From an uncultured Eubacteriales bacterium (GTDB taxonomy: Bacteria; Bacillota; Clostridia; Oscillospirales; CAG-272): a DNA stretch of 64,000 nt. Below, piece after piece: positions 15,945 through 24,139 of the stretch (positions within the stretch are counted from its first letter, which is position 1; every line of letters starts with the position of its first letter). The position numbers and the translations under genes are program-made. Below the pieces are notes generated by a model. It saw nothing but the letters and a program-made list of their open reading frames with translations. It was not told the DNA's origin and did no database searches. The stretch covers positions 14,937 through 78,936 of the forward strand of contig CAJKPX010000005.1 in NCBI GenBank assembly GCA_905201895.1. Direction: 5' to 3'.

Positions 15945-17366
15945 TCAGATCCGACTCTGAAGATAGGCGATCATTTTCTCCGCTCCAACCGAGCGACTTG
16001 CCTTAAATAGAACCACGTCACCGTCACGGAGTGTTCCGAGCAGCTGCTCGGCGGCCTCTGTGAGTGCCTCCACATTGGAATTTTGCACAATCCGTGACTT
16101 GGACATGCCGTTTTGCCGGGCACCGACGGCGATCTGGTCGCCCCCCTTGCCTACCGTGAAAAGCAGGTCGATGCCTTTTTTCGCCAGATATGCTCCAACC
16201 GAGCGATGCAGCATCGGGCTGTCCACGCCAAGTTCGAGCATGTCTCCCAAAACCGCCACGCTGCGATGCCCCGTGCGCGTGGAATACTGCTTGAGAACGT
16301 CCACAGCGGCGATCATAGATTCGGGTGAGGCGTTGTAGCAATCCTCAATCACGGTGATTCTGCCCATCTGATAGATGTGCTGACGCATACCGTCCGGATG
16401 ATACTCCATCATACCGCGTCGGATTTCATCCTCTCCCATGCCCGCGATCGTTGCAACTGAGAAAGCATAAAGTGCAGCGTATACGTTGTGCCGACCGAGC
16501 AGACGGATCGACAGCTCGCGCACTGTGTGATCCCCGTGAACGATATCAAAAACCGTTCGATCGGTTTCCACTCTGATATTCTTTGCATAAAAGTCGGCTT
16601 TCTCGCAAGAATGCGAAACATAAACCGTTTGGTAACTTTTGCCGTGAATTCCGCGAAGAAGCGGCTCGTCGGCACTCAAAATCAAAATCCCGTTTTCCTT
16701 GAGACCCGATAAAATTTCAAGCTTCGCGCGGCAGATATTCTCACGCGAGCCGAGCATTTCCATGTGTGAGGTGCCGATATTGGTGATGATGGCAATATCG
16801 GGCTCGGAGGCAATCGAAAGACGCTCGATCTCACCAAAGCCGCTCATCCCCATCTCCAGCACCGCCCAATCGCTCTCGGTTGGAATCGAGAGCATGGAAA
16901 GCGGCATGCCGATCGTACTGTTGTGGTTTCCGGGCGTCTTTGCAACGCGTGAGGAAACAGACAGCACCGAGGCGATCAGGTCCTTCGTCGTGGTTTTGCC
17001 AACGCTCCCCGTGACGGCAACCGTTTTGCAGCGAAGATAGCGGCGGTAGCCGTTTGCAAGCAGCGAAAGTGCCATTTCGGTGTCGCTGACCACGATCGCG
17101 GTGGCATCCGACGCTTCGAGCTCTCCCGTTGTGTGGTCACAGATCACGCAGCGGCATCCGCGCTCGAGCGCGGCGGGGATGTAATCGTGACCGTCAACGC
17201 GCTCTCCGCGAAGCGCCACGAATGCGGTTTCGGCGTCTGCCTCTCGTGAATCGGTGCAGATATAACGTACGGCAACCTCACCGAGCGCGCCCTGGTGGAG
17301 CTCTCCTCCACACATGCGTGCCAGCGTTCCGAAGCTGATTTGATTGATACTGAATGACGTTTTCAT
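15945..17366 (-). CDS. murF: UDP-MurNAc-tripeptide--D-Ala-D-Ala ligase MurF
   Basis: Adds D-Ala-D-Ala to the UDP-MurNAc-tripeptide in the cytosol. The P-loop is VTGSVGKTTTKD. The central domain has TPGNHNSTIGMP and LEMGMSGFGEI. The C-terminal domain carries EDCYNASPESM and LGDMLELG, both typical of MurF. It has 473 residues. ATG at 17366 follows GGAG by 9 bases. It sits between murE and mraY, in the standard cluster order. Confidence 0.95.
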   Translation of the reverse strand: MKTSFSINQISFGTLARMCGGELHQGALGEVAVRYICTDSREADAETAFVALRGERVDGHDYIPAALERGCRCVICDHTTGELEASDATAIVVSDTEMALSLLANGYRRYLRCKTVAVTGSVGKTTTKDLIASVLSVSSRVAKTPGNHNSTIGMPLSMLSIPTESDWAVLEMGMSGFGEIERLSIASEPDIAIITNIGTSHMEMLGSRENICRAKLEILSGLKENGILILSADEPLLRGIHGKSYQTVYVSHSCEKADFYAKNIRVETDRTVFDIVHGDHTVRELSIRLLGRHNVYAALYAFSVATIAGMGEDEIRRGMMEYHPDGMRQHIYQMGRITVIEDCYNASPESMIAAVDVLKQYSTRTGHRSVAVLGDMLELGVDSPMLHRSVGAYLAKKGIDLLFTVGKGGDQIAVGARQNGMSKSRIVQNSNVEALTEAAEQLLGTLRDGDVVLFKASRSVGAEKMIAYLQSRI

Positions 17367-17400
17367 AATTCGCTTCTCCGTAGCCGTTGCAGAATAGTTT

Positions 17401-18897
17401 TTATTCGTTCCGACTCCGACGCTCCTCGAACGCCTCTCTTACGATCGCACGCTCGGAGAAGGGTCGACGCCCCTCTTTCGTAATTTCATATTCCTCGTGT
17501 CCCTTCCCTGCCAAAAGGATCAGATCGCCCTCCCGTGCATGCAGCACGGCATGTCGGATCGCCTCGGCTCGGTTGGGAATTTCGATCCAATCCGTTTTCG
17601 GGTCCATCCCCGCGCGGATCTCGCGGATGATCTCTGCAGTCTCCTCGCTTCTGCTGTTGTCGGCAGTCAGGATCACGCAATCAGCATTTTGCGATGCGAT
17701 CCTGCCCATGAGCGGACGTTTTTCGCGGTCGCGGTCACCTCCGCAGCCGAACAGAAGAACCGTTCGTCCCCCCACGCGGCGCATTTCGTTTGCGGTTCGC
17801 AAAAGATTTTCAAGCGCATCGGGGGTGTGCGCATAGTCGATCATCACTGTAAAATCGGCGTCAAGACCAAGCCTGATCCGCTCCATGCGTCCTCGCACGC
17901 CTGCCAGGGCACCCAACGCCTGCTTGACACCTGCGGCACCGAAGCCGAGCTCCAACGCGCAGATTGCCGCCTGCATCGAATTGACGATGCTGAAGGCACC
18001 CGGAATCGGACAGTGTACGCGCATTTGCGTCCGATCGGATCGCAAACGGTAGCAAACGCCGTTTTGGTCGGCTTGCGCGTCCTCAACCGTGTAATCCGCC
18101 ATCCGCTTGACCGAACAGGTGATGCGCTTTCCGCTCGCAGCCGCGAGCATGCGATCGGCATAGGGAGAATCGAGATTGACGATCGCGCGGTCGGCAGCCG
18201 CAAAAAGCTTTGCCTTTGCCTCGGCGTAGGCATCCATCGTGCCGTGAAAATCGAGATGCTCAGGGGTTAGATTGGTAAAAATCGCCGCTTCAAAATGGAT
18301 GGGCGCGAGCTTTTCGAGCGCGAGCGCGTGGGAGGTGACCTCCATGAGAACGTACTCCACGCCATCCTCCGCCATCTCGGCAAGGAGACGATAGAGCGTG
18401 TCGGGGTCGGGAGTGGTCATATTGGCAAGCGCGTTGTGTCCGCGCGAGTCGAGATGACGCCCCGCCGATTCACAGCCCACTGTTCCGATCAGACCGCATC
18501 GGCAGAATGCATTTTCCAGGATCGCACGCAGCATGTGCGTCACGCTTGTTTTTCCGTTCGTTCCCGTCACACCGACAAATTTGAGGCGCCGCGTTGGAAA
18601 GCCGAACCATGCGTCAAAGAGAAACGAAGCGGCTCGCCGCGTGTTTTCGGTTCGCAGGATCGGGATGCCGTCGGGTACGTCGCAAATCGCATCGCGCTCG
18701 GCAAGAATACAGCTCGCTCCTGCGGCAACCGCATCCCTGACGTAAGTATGCCCGTCGGTATGCAGTCCGCGGATACAGACGAAAAGTGTGTTTGCTTGAA
18801 CGTGGCGCGAATCGGTCTCAATGCCGCAAACCGTGAGGTTGGCGCACGCATCGGGACATTCGATCCCTGCCGCATCACATAATAATTTGAGTTTCAT
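17401..18897 (-). CDS. murE: UDP-MurNAc-L-Ala-D-Glu amino-acid ligase MurE
   Basis: Adds the third amino acid of the peptidoglycan stem. The P-loop is GVTGTNGKTSVTHML, and LMEVTSHAL and the lid-region segment IDYAHTPDAL are present. The substrate-selecting motif reads DNSR, where meso-diaminopimelate ligases normally have DNPR. The arginine that contacts the second carboxylate of diaminopimelate is kept, so diaminopimelate remains the likely substrate, but the Pro-to-Ser change is unusual. It has 498 residues. ATG at 18897 follows GGAG by 6 bases. Confidence 0.94.
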   Translation of the reverse strand: MKLKLLCDAAGIECPDACANLTVCGIETDSRHVQANTLFVCIRGLHTDGHTYVRDAVAAGASCILAERDAICDVPDGIPILRTENTRRAASFLFDAWFGFPTRRLKFVGVTGTNGKTSVTHMLRAILENAFCRCGLIGTVGCESAGRHLDSRGHNALANMTTPDPDTLYRLLAEMAEDGVEYVLMEVTSHALALEKLAPIHFEAAIFTNLTPEHLDFHGTMDAYAEAKAKLFAAADRAIVNLDSPYADRMLAAASGKRITCSVKRMADYTVEDAQADQNGVCYRLRSDRTQMRVHCPIPGAFSIVNSMQAAICALELGFGAAGVKQALGALAGVRGRMERIRLGLDADFTVMIDYAHTPDALENLLRTANEMRRVGGRTVLLFGCGGDRDREKRPLMGRIASQNADCVILTADNSRSEETAEIIREIRAGMDPKTDWIEIPNRAEAIRHAVLHAREGDLILLAGKGHEEYEITKEGRRPFSERAIVREAFEERRSRNE

Positions 18898-18980
18898 AAC
18901 GGTCTCCTCTCCGAGAAATCATAGCTTTGCACTTCCCGAACAGAGGATCCGTTCTGTTTTCTATTCTGCTCTCCGATGGG

Positions 18981-21290
18981 TCAATAATCGCCGTCGTTGG
19001 TATCATCAAGATAACGGAAGGTAATCTCAATCACACTTCCGCGCGGAAGGACAGTTCCCTTTTCCACACTCTGCGAAACAACGGTTGCGCCCGTTCCTGA
19101 GAGATAATTTTTGGTTCCGTGGATGCGAATGTTAAAGCCCGCGTTGATCAGGGTCTGATTTGCCGCAACCGCCGTCATGCCCGTTACGTCGGGAACGGTT
19201 GCCTCCTCGGGCTCGATTGCCTTATCGGTGTAGAAAATAATCTTGCCGGACGCCTTTTCGATCACGGTGCCTGCCGCAGGATATTGCTTCTGCACCACGC
19301 CGTCGGGATCGCCCACAATCTCCACCTCAAGCCCTGCACGCTCGGCGTAGGTCTGTGCAACCGACGCTCTCCAATAGCGATAATCCGACACCTTGGTTGC
19401 CTGCTTTGCAAGCTCCTCCTCGGTGTAGACCGCCTCCACGCCGAGATACGGAAGGATGGTCTCCATCACGTTTCCAACATAGGGGGCGGCAACCGTGCTA
19501 CCGTAAAGGAAGCCCTCGGTTGGCTCGTCAACAATGATAATCACAGCGTATTGCGGATTGTCAGCAGGGGCATACGCCACCGTGGAGCAAACGTACTGTC
19601 CCACGCTTCCCGCGTTCTTTTTCTCGGACGTACCGGTTTTTGCGGCAATTCGATAGCCGGCTACATAGGCATTTTTTGCACCTCCGTTGCCCGAAACACC
19701 GCCCTCGAGAATCTCCGATACGGTTTTGCAGACCTCGCTGCTCACAACCTGGCGAAGAACGGTTGTATCAAAGGATTTGATCACAGCACCGTTTTCATCT
19801 GTGATCGACGAAACGAGATGCGGCTTTACCAGATAGCCGCCGTTTGCCACCGCACTGACAGCCGTGATCTGCTGAAGCAGGGTGACGTTGAAGTTCTGTC
19901 CAAAGGAATAGATGGCTTGGTCGAGATCGGTAAACGCCGATTCCGGGGCAAACAGACTCGAACCCTCGCCCGGCAGATCAATGCCGGTTCTTTGCAGATA
20001 GCCAAAGGAGCGGAGATAGCCGTAGAAGGTATCAGACCCGAGTCGAAGCCCCACCGTCATGAGCACGGGGTTGCAGGACTGCTGAATACCCTGCACGAAA
20101 GAAAGTGATCCGTGACCGTGCACCTTATGGCAATGGATTTTATGTCCGAGCACGGTTTTGTATCCCGGGCAGGAAAAGCCCTCGTTTACGCTGACAACCG
20201 ACTCCTCGAGTGCCATTGCAGCAGTGATAACCTTGAATGTCGAGCCGGGAATATAGGATTCTGTGATCGCTTTATTCGACCACATACCGAGCAGAAGCTG
20301 CTGCTTGAGCGCGGTGTATGCATCGGTTCCGAGCTCATAGCCGCTCTCGGTCAGCTTTTCGAGCGACTGAAAATCAAGCGCCCAGGGATCGTTGAGGTTG
20401 AAATCGGGATAAACCGCCATACCGAGAATTTCACCCGTGTTGACGTTCATCACAATTCCCGCCGCGCGGTTTTGCCCCGCCGATTCAAGATAAGCCGCCT
20501 CAAGCTGCTCCTCAAGCGCCGATTGCACGAATACGTCGAGCGTGGTGTGAATGTGATAACCGTCCTGCGCCTCGATGTATTCCTTGTATTCATACGGCAT
20601 TTCATTTCCCTGCGCATCACGCGCCGTGACGTATCTGCCGTCGGTTCCCGCAAGAAGCTCGTTGTAGGAATATTCCAGCCCGTAAAGACCTCCGCCATCG
20701 CTTCCCGTAAATCCGAGAACGTGCGAGGCGAGATCCTCATAGGGGTAATAGCGCGTGCTGGTCGTTTCAAGATAGATCATGCGGTTCAGACCATATTCCT
20801 CGATAAAGGCACGCACGCGGTCTGCCGTACTCTCATCCGCCTCGCGCTTGACAGTGCGGTCGAGATATTTGGTGTAAGTGGTTTGTTTGAGCACGAAACC
20901 GTAGTCGACGTCCAAAATCTCGGAGAGATGCTCGGAGATCAGCTCGGCGAGCTTGATTCCATCGCCCACTTGATCGTGTTCACTCTGTGCCGCCGCGATC
21001 GCGGAGGGCGAGAGAAAAATGCGATAGGTGCTAACGTTGGTTGCAAGCAGCACGCCGTTTGCATCGTAAATATTTCCGCGCGAGGCGCTCACGGCAGACT
21101 CGGTTGTGATCTGCTTAATCACCTTGTCACGGTAGCGTCCGTACCCCGCCGTTTGCAGAAGAAGGATGCGCAGCGAGAGACCGATAAAAAGCACAAGAGC
21201 GATCACAAGAAGTATTTTCGAGCGAAAAATGACCTTCGGATGAATCGTCTCATTTGGATCCTGCATCGGCTTGGGCAGGCGATCTTTCAT
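18981..21290 (-). CDS. ftsI: Class B penicillin-binding protein with two PASTA domains (FtsI/SpoVD type)
   Basis: A D,D-transpeptidase that cross-links septal peptidoglycan. One membrane helix at about 24-46 is followed by a PBP dimerisation domain (about 65-240). The transpeptidase motifs are STFK at 350-353, SCN at 405-407 and KTGT at 551-554. Two C-terminal PASTA repeats span about 625-690 and 695-760. The PASTA tail leaves open whether the vegetative FtsI role, a SpoVD-like sporulation role or both apply; it is the only transpeptidase in this cluster, which favours the vegetative role. It has 769 residues. Confidence 0.93.
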   Translation of the reverse strand: MKDRLPKPMQDPNETIHPKVIFRSKILLVIALVLFIGLSLRILLLQTAGYGRYRDKVIKQITTESAVSASRGNIYDANGVLLATNVSTYRIFLSPSAIAAAQSEHDQVGDGIKLAELISEHLSEILDVDYGFVLKQTTYTKYLDRTVKREADESTADRVRAFIEEYGLNRMIYLETTSTRYYPYEDLASHVLGFTGSDGGGLYGLEYSYNELLAGTDGRYVTARDAQGNEMPYEYKEYIEAQDGYHIHTTLDVFVQSALEEQLEAAYLESAGQNRAAGIVMNVNTGEILGMAVYPDFNLNDPWALDFQSLEKLTESGYELGTDAYTALKQQLLLGMWSNKAITESYIPGSTFKVITAAMALEESVVSVNEGFSCPGYKTVLGHKIHCHKVHGHGSLSFVQGIQQSCNPVLMTVGLRLGSDTFYGYLRSFGYLQRTGIDLPGEGSSLFAPESAFTDLDQAIYSFGQNFNVTLLQQITAVSAVANGGYLVKPHLVSSITDENGAVIKSFDTTVLRQVVSSEVCKTVSEILEGGVSGNGGAKNAYVAGYRIAAKTGTSEKKNAGSVGQYVCSTVAYAPADNPQYAVIIIVDEPTEGFLYGSTVAAPYVGNVMETILPYLGVEAVYTEEELAKQATKVSDYRYWRASVAQTYAERAGLEVEIVGDPDGVVQKQYPAAGTVIEKASGKIIFYTDKAIEPEEATVPDVTGMTAVAANQTLINAGFNIRIHGTKNYLSGTGATVVSQSVEKGTVLPRGSVIEITFRYLDDTNDGDY

Positions 21291-21382
21291 AGCGGATACC
21301 CCTTTTTTTGCGAAACAAAAAACAACCTTTCTCTCATGATAAAGGCGATGGGAACTCCCCTCGCCGTATATTTTATGGACGA

Positions 21383-21411
21383 AAATCCGAGGTTATGACA
21401 GCCTCGGATTT
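21383..21411 (-). terminator. Hairpin between ftsL and ftsI
   Basis: AAATCCGAGG and CCTCGGATTT form a 10-bp stem that begins within the ftsL stop codon and is followed by TTCG on the minus strand. With this short T run it may be a partial terminator or an mRNA-processing site that sets the ftsL:ftsI ratio. Confidence 0.5.
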
Positions 21412-22252
21412 ATTTGATACCAATTGCACTTAAAATTGCGGCGAGATTGATCTTTCCCTCGCCCTCGTCCTCATAGACCTCAACCGAGTCCTCGTCCGCA
21501 AACGAGAGGTAATAGGTCCTCAGATATTCCTCACTCACCATGCCGTATTCCTCGGTGGCAATGCGATAAATCTCAAGCATATCGTGTTGCACCTCGAAAT
21601 CAGCCTGCATTTCGTCCACCTCGGCGGCGAGCAGGTTGATCTCCTCGCGGAGCTCAACCAAGCCATTTTCCGCTCTCGTGAGCAGAACCGAGCTTGCAAC
21701 GATCAGCATCAGCGACATGGCAACCGCCAAAATTGCCGCAAACGCCGAAATCGGAAAACGATGCGTTTCATGCGAGGCATCGGGAGCCGAAAGATCAAAC
21801 CAAACGGGCAGCCTTTCTGCAAGTCCCTTCCCCGCCCGACGCGACAGCGCGCCGAGTCTTTGCGTGAGCGTCGGCTTTTGAGGCTCGGAGGCTTCTACGA
21901 CAAGAGAAGCACCAACGTCCTCGTCCACATTCTCCTCGGTTTCCGTGCTATCTGCCGAAAAATCAACTGTTCGGATACGCTCTGCACGCGTGCGGTCAAT
22001 ATACCGAACAAGGTCGGAGGAGGACATGTGCTCCTTCCCCCCGCGATAGCAGGTGCGCAGAGTCTCCTCGGACATCTGCGAGAGACGGTAGGCATTGGGT
22101 GCCAGCGCTCGCGTTTCTTCTTCCTTTTCAATCTGCTTTGCCGCCGTATCAAGAACTGCTCTGTGCAGTCCCTTTGCGGCATAGCGAGCGGAAAGCAGAG
22201 AGATCTGCGATTGCTCGGATATTTCAAGTGACGTTCTGCTTTCGCAATTCAT
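21410..22252 (-). CDS. ftsL: FtsL-like septum protein with long cytoplasmic N-terminus
   Basis: The 280-residue product has a charged cytoplasmic region of about 165 residues, one membrane helix at about 168-191, and then a heptad-like coiled coil (about 194-225) followed by a short acidic C-terminal region. This topology, and its position between rsmH and ftsI, fit FtsL, a small bitopic scaffold of the FtsQLB complex. Most FtsL proteins are 90-130 residues, so the long N-terminal extension is unusual. Sequence alone does not identify it; the call rests on topology and position. Confidence 0.7.
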   Translation of the reverse strand: MNCESRTSLEISEQSQISLLSARYAAKGLHRAVLDTAAKQIEKEEETRALAPNAYRLSQMSEETLRTCYRGGKEHMSSSDLVRYIDRTRAERIRTVDFSADSTETEENVDEDVGASLVVEASEPQKPTLTQRLGALSRRAGKGLAERLPVWFDLSAPDASHETHRFPISAFAAILAVAMSLMLIVASSVLLTRAENGLVELREEINLLAAEVDEMQADFEVQHDMLEIYRIATEEYGMVSEEYLRTYYLSFADEDSVEVYEDEGEGKINLAAILSAIGIK

Positions 22253-22310
22253 GCTTTCCGTTTCCTTTCATTTTATTTATATAGAGATTCGTTGCGTCTG
22301 CTCAACGCCC

Positions 22311-23258
22311 TCAAAGCTTTTCCGCCACGCGGAGCTTTGCGCTCCTCGAACGTGGGTTTTCCGCAAGCTCCTCTGCTGAAGGCAGAATCGGCTTGCGACT
22401 GACAACCTTGATCTGCGGCTTTTTACCACAGACGCAAACCGGAAAGTCCTTCGGGCAGGTGCAGCCCTCTCCAAGGCTCGCAAAGGTTTGCTTCACAATG
22501 CGGTCCTCAAGCGAGTGGAAGGTGATGATGGCAATTCTGCCACCGGGCTTGAGCAGACGTACGGCGGAACGGATTGCCGGGGCAATCACATCCAGCTCGG
22601 CATTCACTTCAATGCGCAACGCCTGAAATGAACGCTTTGCCGGATGATGTCCGCCGTCTCTTTTTGCGGCAGGGATCGAGCGTTTGATAATCTCCACCAG
22701 TTCCCCTGTGGTTTCGATTGATCTGCGTTCCCTTTCGCGAATAATGTTCGATGCAATTCGGGAGGAAAAGCGCTCCTCACCGTATTCAAAGAGAATCCTA
22801 CGCAGGGCATCCTCACTGTATTCATTGACAATTTTCCTTGCCGTGAGCGGATTTCGGCGATCCATTCGCATATCAAGCGGTGCATCCGCCTGATAGGAAA
22901 AGCCGCGCTCTGCTGTGTCGAGCTGATAGGAGGAGACGCCGAGGTCGAGCAACATTCCGTTGATCCCGTTGATCCCGAGCGTTTCACAAACAGAAGCCAC
23001 TTCGCAGAAATTGCTGCGAATGACCTGTGCACGGTCGCCGTAGACCGAAAGGCGCTCGGTTGCAACCGCAACTGCCGTTTCATCCTGATCGAGTGCCAAA
23101 AGGCGCCCTCCCTCACCGAGATGTGAGGCGATCACCGAGCTATGCCCCGCACCACCTGCGGTGCCGTCCACGTAGATTCCGTCGGGCTGAATGGCAAGTG
23201 CCTCGATGCATTCGTCGAGCAAAACCGAGCGATGAGAAAATTCAACCGTTTCTGCCAT
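22311..23258 (-). CDS. rsmH: 16S rRNA (cytosine-1402-N4) methyltransferase RsmH
   Basis: SAM-dependent N4 methylation of C1402 in the decoding centre of 16S rRNA. Family features are HRSVLLDECIEAL at the start, the SAM site YVDGTAGGAGHSS, LLDLGVSSYQLD, RGFSYQADAPLDMRMD, and near the C-terminus IITFHSLEDRIVK and the CTCPKDFPVCVCGKKP cysteine cluster. It has 315 residues, normal length. The start follows GGGAG by 8 bases. Confidence 0.96.
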   Translation of the reverse strand: MAETVEFSHRSVLLDECIEALAIQPDGIYVDGTAGGAGHSSVIASHLGEGGRLLALDQDETAVAVATERLSVYGDRAQVIRSNFCEVASVCETLGINGINGMLLDLGVSSYQLDTAERGFSYQADAPLDMRMDRRNPLTARKIVNEYSEDALRRILFEYGEERFSSRIASNIIRERERRSIETTGELVEIIKRSIPAAKRDGGHHPAKRSFQALRIEVNAELDVIAPAIRSAVRLLKPGGRIAIITFHSLEDRIVKQTFASLGEGCTCPKDFPVCVCGKKPQIKVVSRKPILPSAEELAENPRSRSAKLRVAEKL

Positions 23259-23321
23259 CTGCCGTTCTCCCTTTCGTTTCGTTTTTCATTCGTTATCGGG
23301 ACGCTCACGCGCTCCCGATCA

Positions 23322-23744
23322 TCAGAGCCCGAGAGCCTCGAGCTCGGCAAGGATCGCGGAAATATCCTCGCTACCCTTGAGCTTATCGTATTCAACGTCG
23401 GACCAGATTTCTGCGTAATCGCAGCATCCGACGAACACCACGTTGCGGTCGATGCCCGCATGATTGATCAGTTCCTGCGGAAGAACGATTCTTCCCTGTG
23501 AGTCGGGCGTTACCTGAACGAGCGAGGCATGGAGATAGCGGATCACCTTTTCGGAAAGCCGACGGTTCTGCTCACGCAGAGGCGCCGTGTACTTATCCCA
23601 GCCCGCGAGCGAATATGCCTTGAGGCATTTTTCGCGGATATCCTTTGCAATGACGAAGCAACTGCCGAGCTCGTCGCGCAGCTTGGCAGGAACAAAAATT
23701 CGATTTTTCGCATCAAGTGTGTGTCTGAACTCACCGCCAAGCAT
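23322..23744 (-). CDS. mraZ: Transcriptional regulator MraZ
   Basis: A DNA-binding protein with tandem AbrB-like folds, usually the first gene of the division cluster and often its own repressor. The N-terminus is MLGGEFRHTLDAKNRIFVPA, matching the family; the second half repeats the pattern in LVQVTPDSQGRIVLPQEL. I chose ATG at 23744, 8 bases after GGAGG, over an in-frame ATG five codons upstream without a good ribosome site. This gives 140 residues. Probable MraZ binding repeats lie 40-60 bases upstream. Confidence 0.95.
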   Translation of the reverse strand: MLGGEFRHTLDAKNRIFVPAKLRDELGSCFVIAKDIREKCLKAYSLAGWDKYTAPLREQNRRLSEKVIRYLHASLVQVTPDSQGRIVLPQELINHAGIDRNVVFVGCCDYAEIWSDVEYDKLKGSEDISAILAELEALGL

Positions 23745-23784
23745 ATCGGCATCCTCCATTTCTCTGATTTTTCAGGAAAAAGTT

Positions 23785-23823
23785 CCCCACTTTGGCTCCA
23801 CTTTGAAACATCACGCTCCAAAA
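23785..23823 (-). promoter_or_regulatory. MraZ-box-like direct repeats
   Basis: On the minus strand, AAAGTGGAG (23796-23804) and AAAGTGGGG (23785-23793) are spaced 11 bp, one helical turn. A weaker TTTTGGAG lies about two turns upstream (23816-23823). MraZ is known to bind tandem AAAGTGG or TGGG-type repeats upstream of its own gene, and these sit between promoter and start. Confidence 0.7.
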
Positions 23824-23842
23824 TGCACCACCGCGTAATAAT

Positions 23843-23871
23843 ATTATATACTATTTATCAAAAATGCGCAA
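23843..23871 (-). promoter_or_regulatory. Promoter of the division and cell-wall cluster
   Basis: TTGCGC (23866-23871) and TATAAT (23843-23848) have a 17-base spacer. The MraZ-like repeats follow directly. Confidence 0.75.
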
Positions 23872-23973
23872 GAGGTTTTTTCAAATTTTTTTCATTTTTT
23901 TCAACTTTTTTTCGCTTTTTTTCGGCGTTTCCGGAAGCGATCCTACAAGCTCCGAAAAAAGAGCTGTAAAGAT

Positions 23974-24016
23974 TGTAAAATATTTACATTTTTGGTATAT
24001 TCGGACAAATTCGGAC
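23974..24016 (+). promoter_or_regulatory. Palindrome and direct repeat upstream of the helicase-nuclease gene
   Basis: TGTAAAATATTTACA (23974-23988) is an inverted repeat of 6-bp arms. TTCGGAC occurs twice, 10 bp apart (24000-24006 and 24010-24016). Both lie just upstream of the promoter at 24062 and could be regulator sites; no regulator gene is adjacent. The rest of the 395-base divergent gap is T-rich, with no ORF seen. Confidence 0.35.
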
Positions 24017-24061
24017 GCGAATAAACAAAAAAGTTTTTACACAAGAAGTTCCCAAAAATTC

Positions 24062-24090
24062 TTGACGCGTATTCTAAAATATGGTATACT
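24062..24090 (+). promoter_or_regulatory. Promoter of the helicase-nuclease gene
   Basis: TTGACG (24062-24067) and TATACT (24085-24090) have a 17-base spacer; the ATG is 50 bases downstream. Confidence 0.8.
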
Positions 24091-24139
24091 GTTAATAGTA
24101 TGGACTATTTTTATCAGACCGCGAGAAAGAAGGAGAGAA

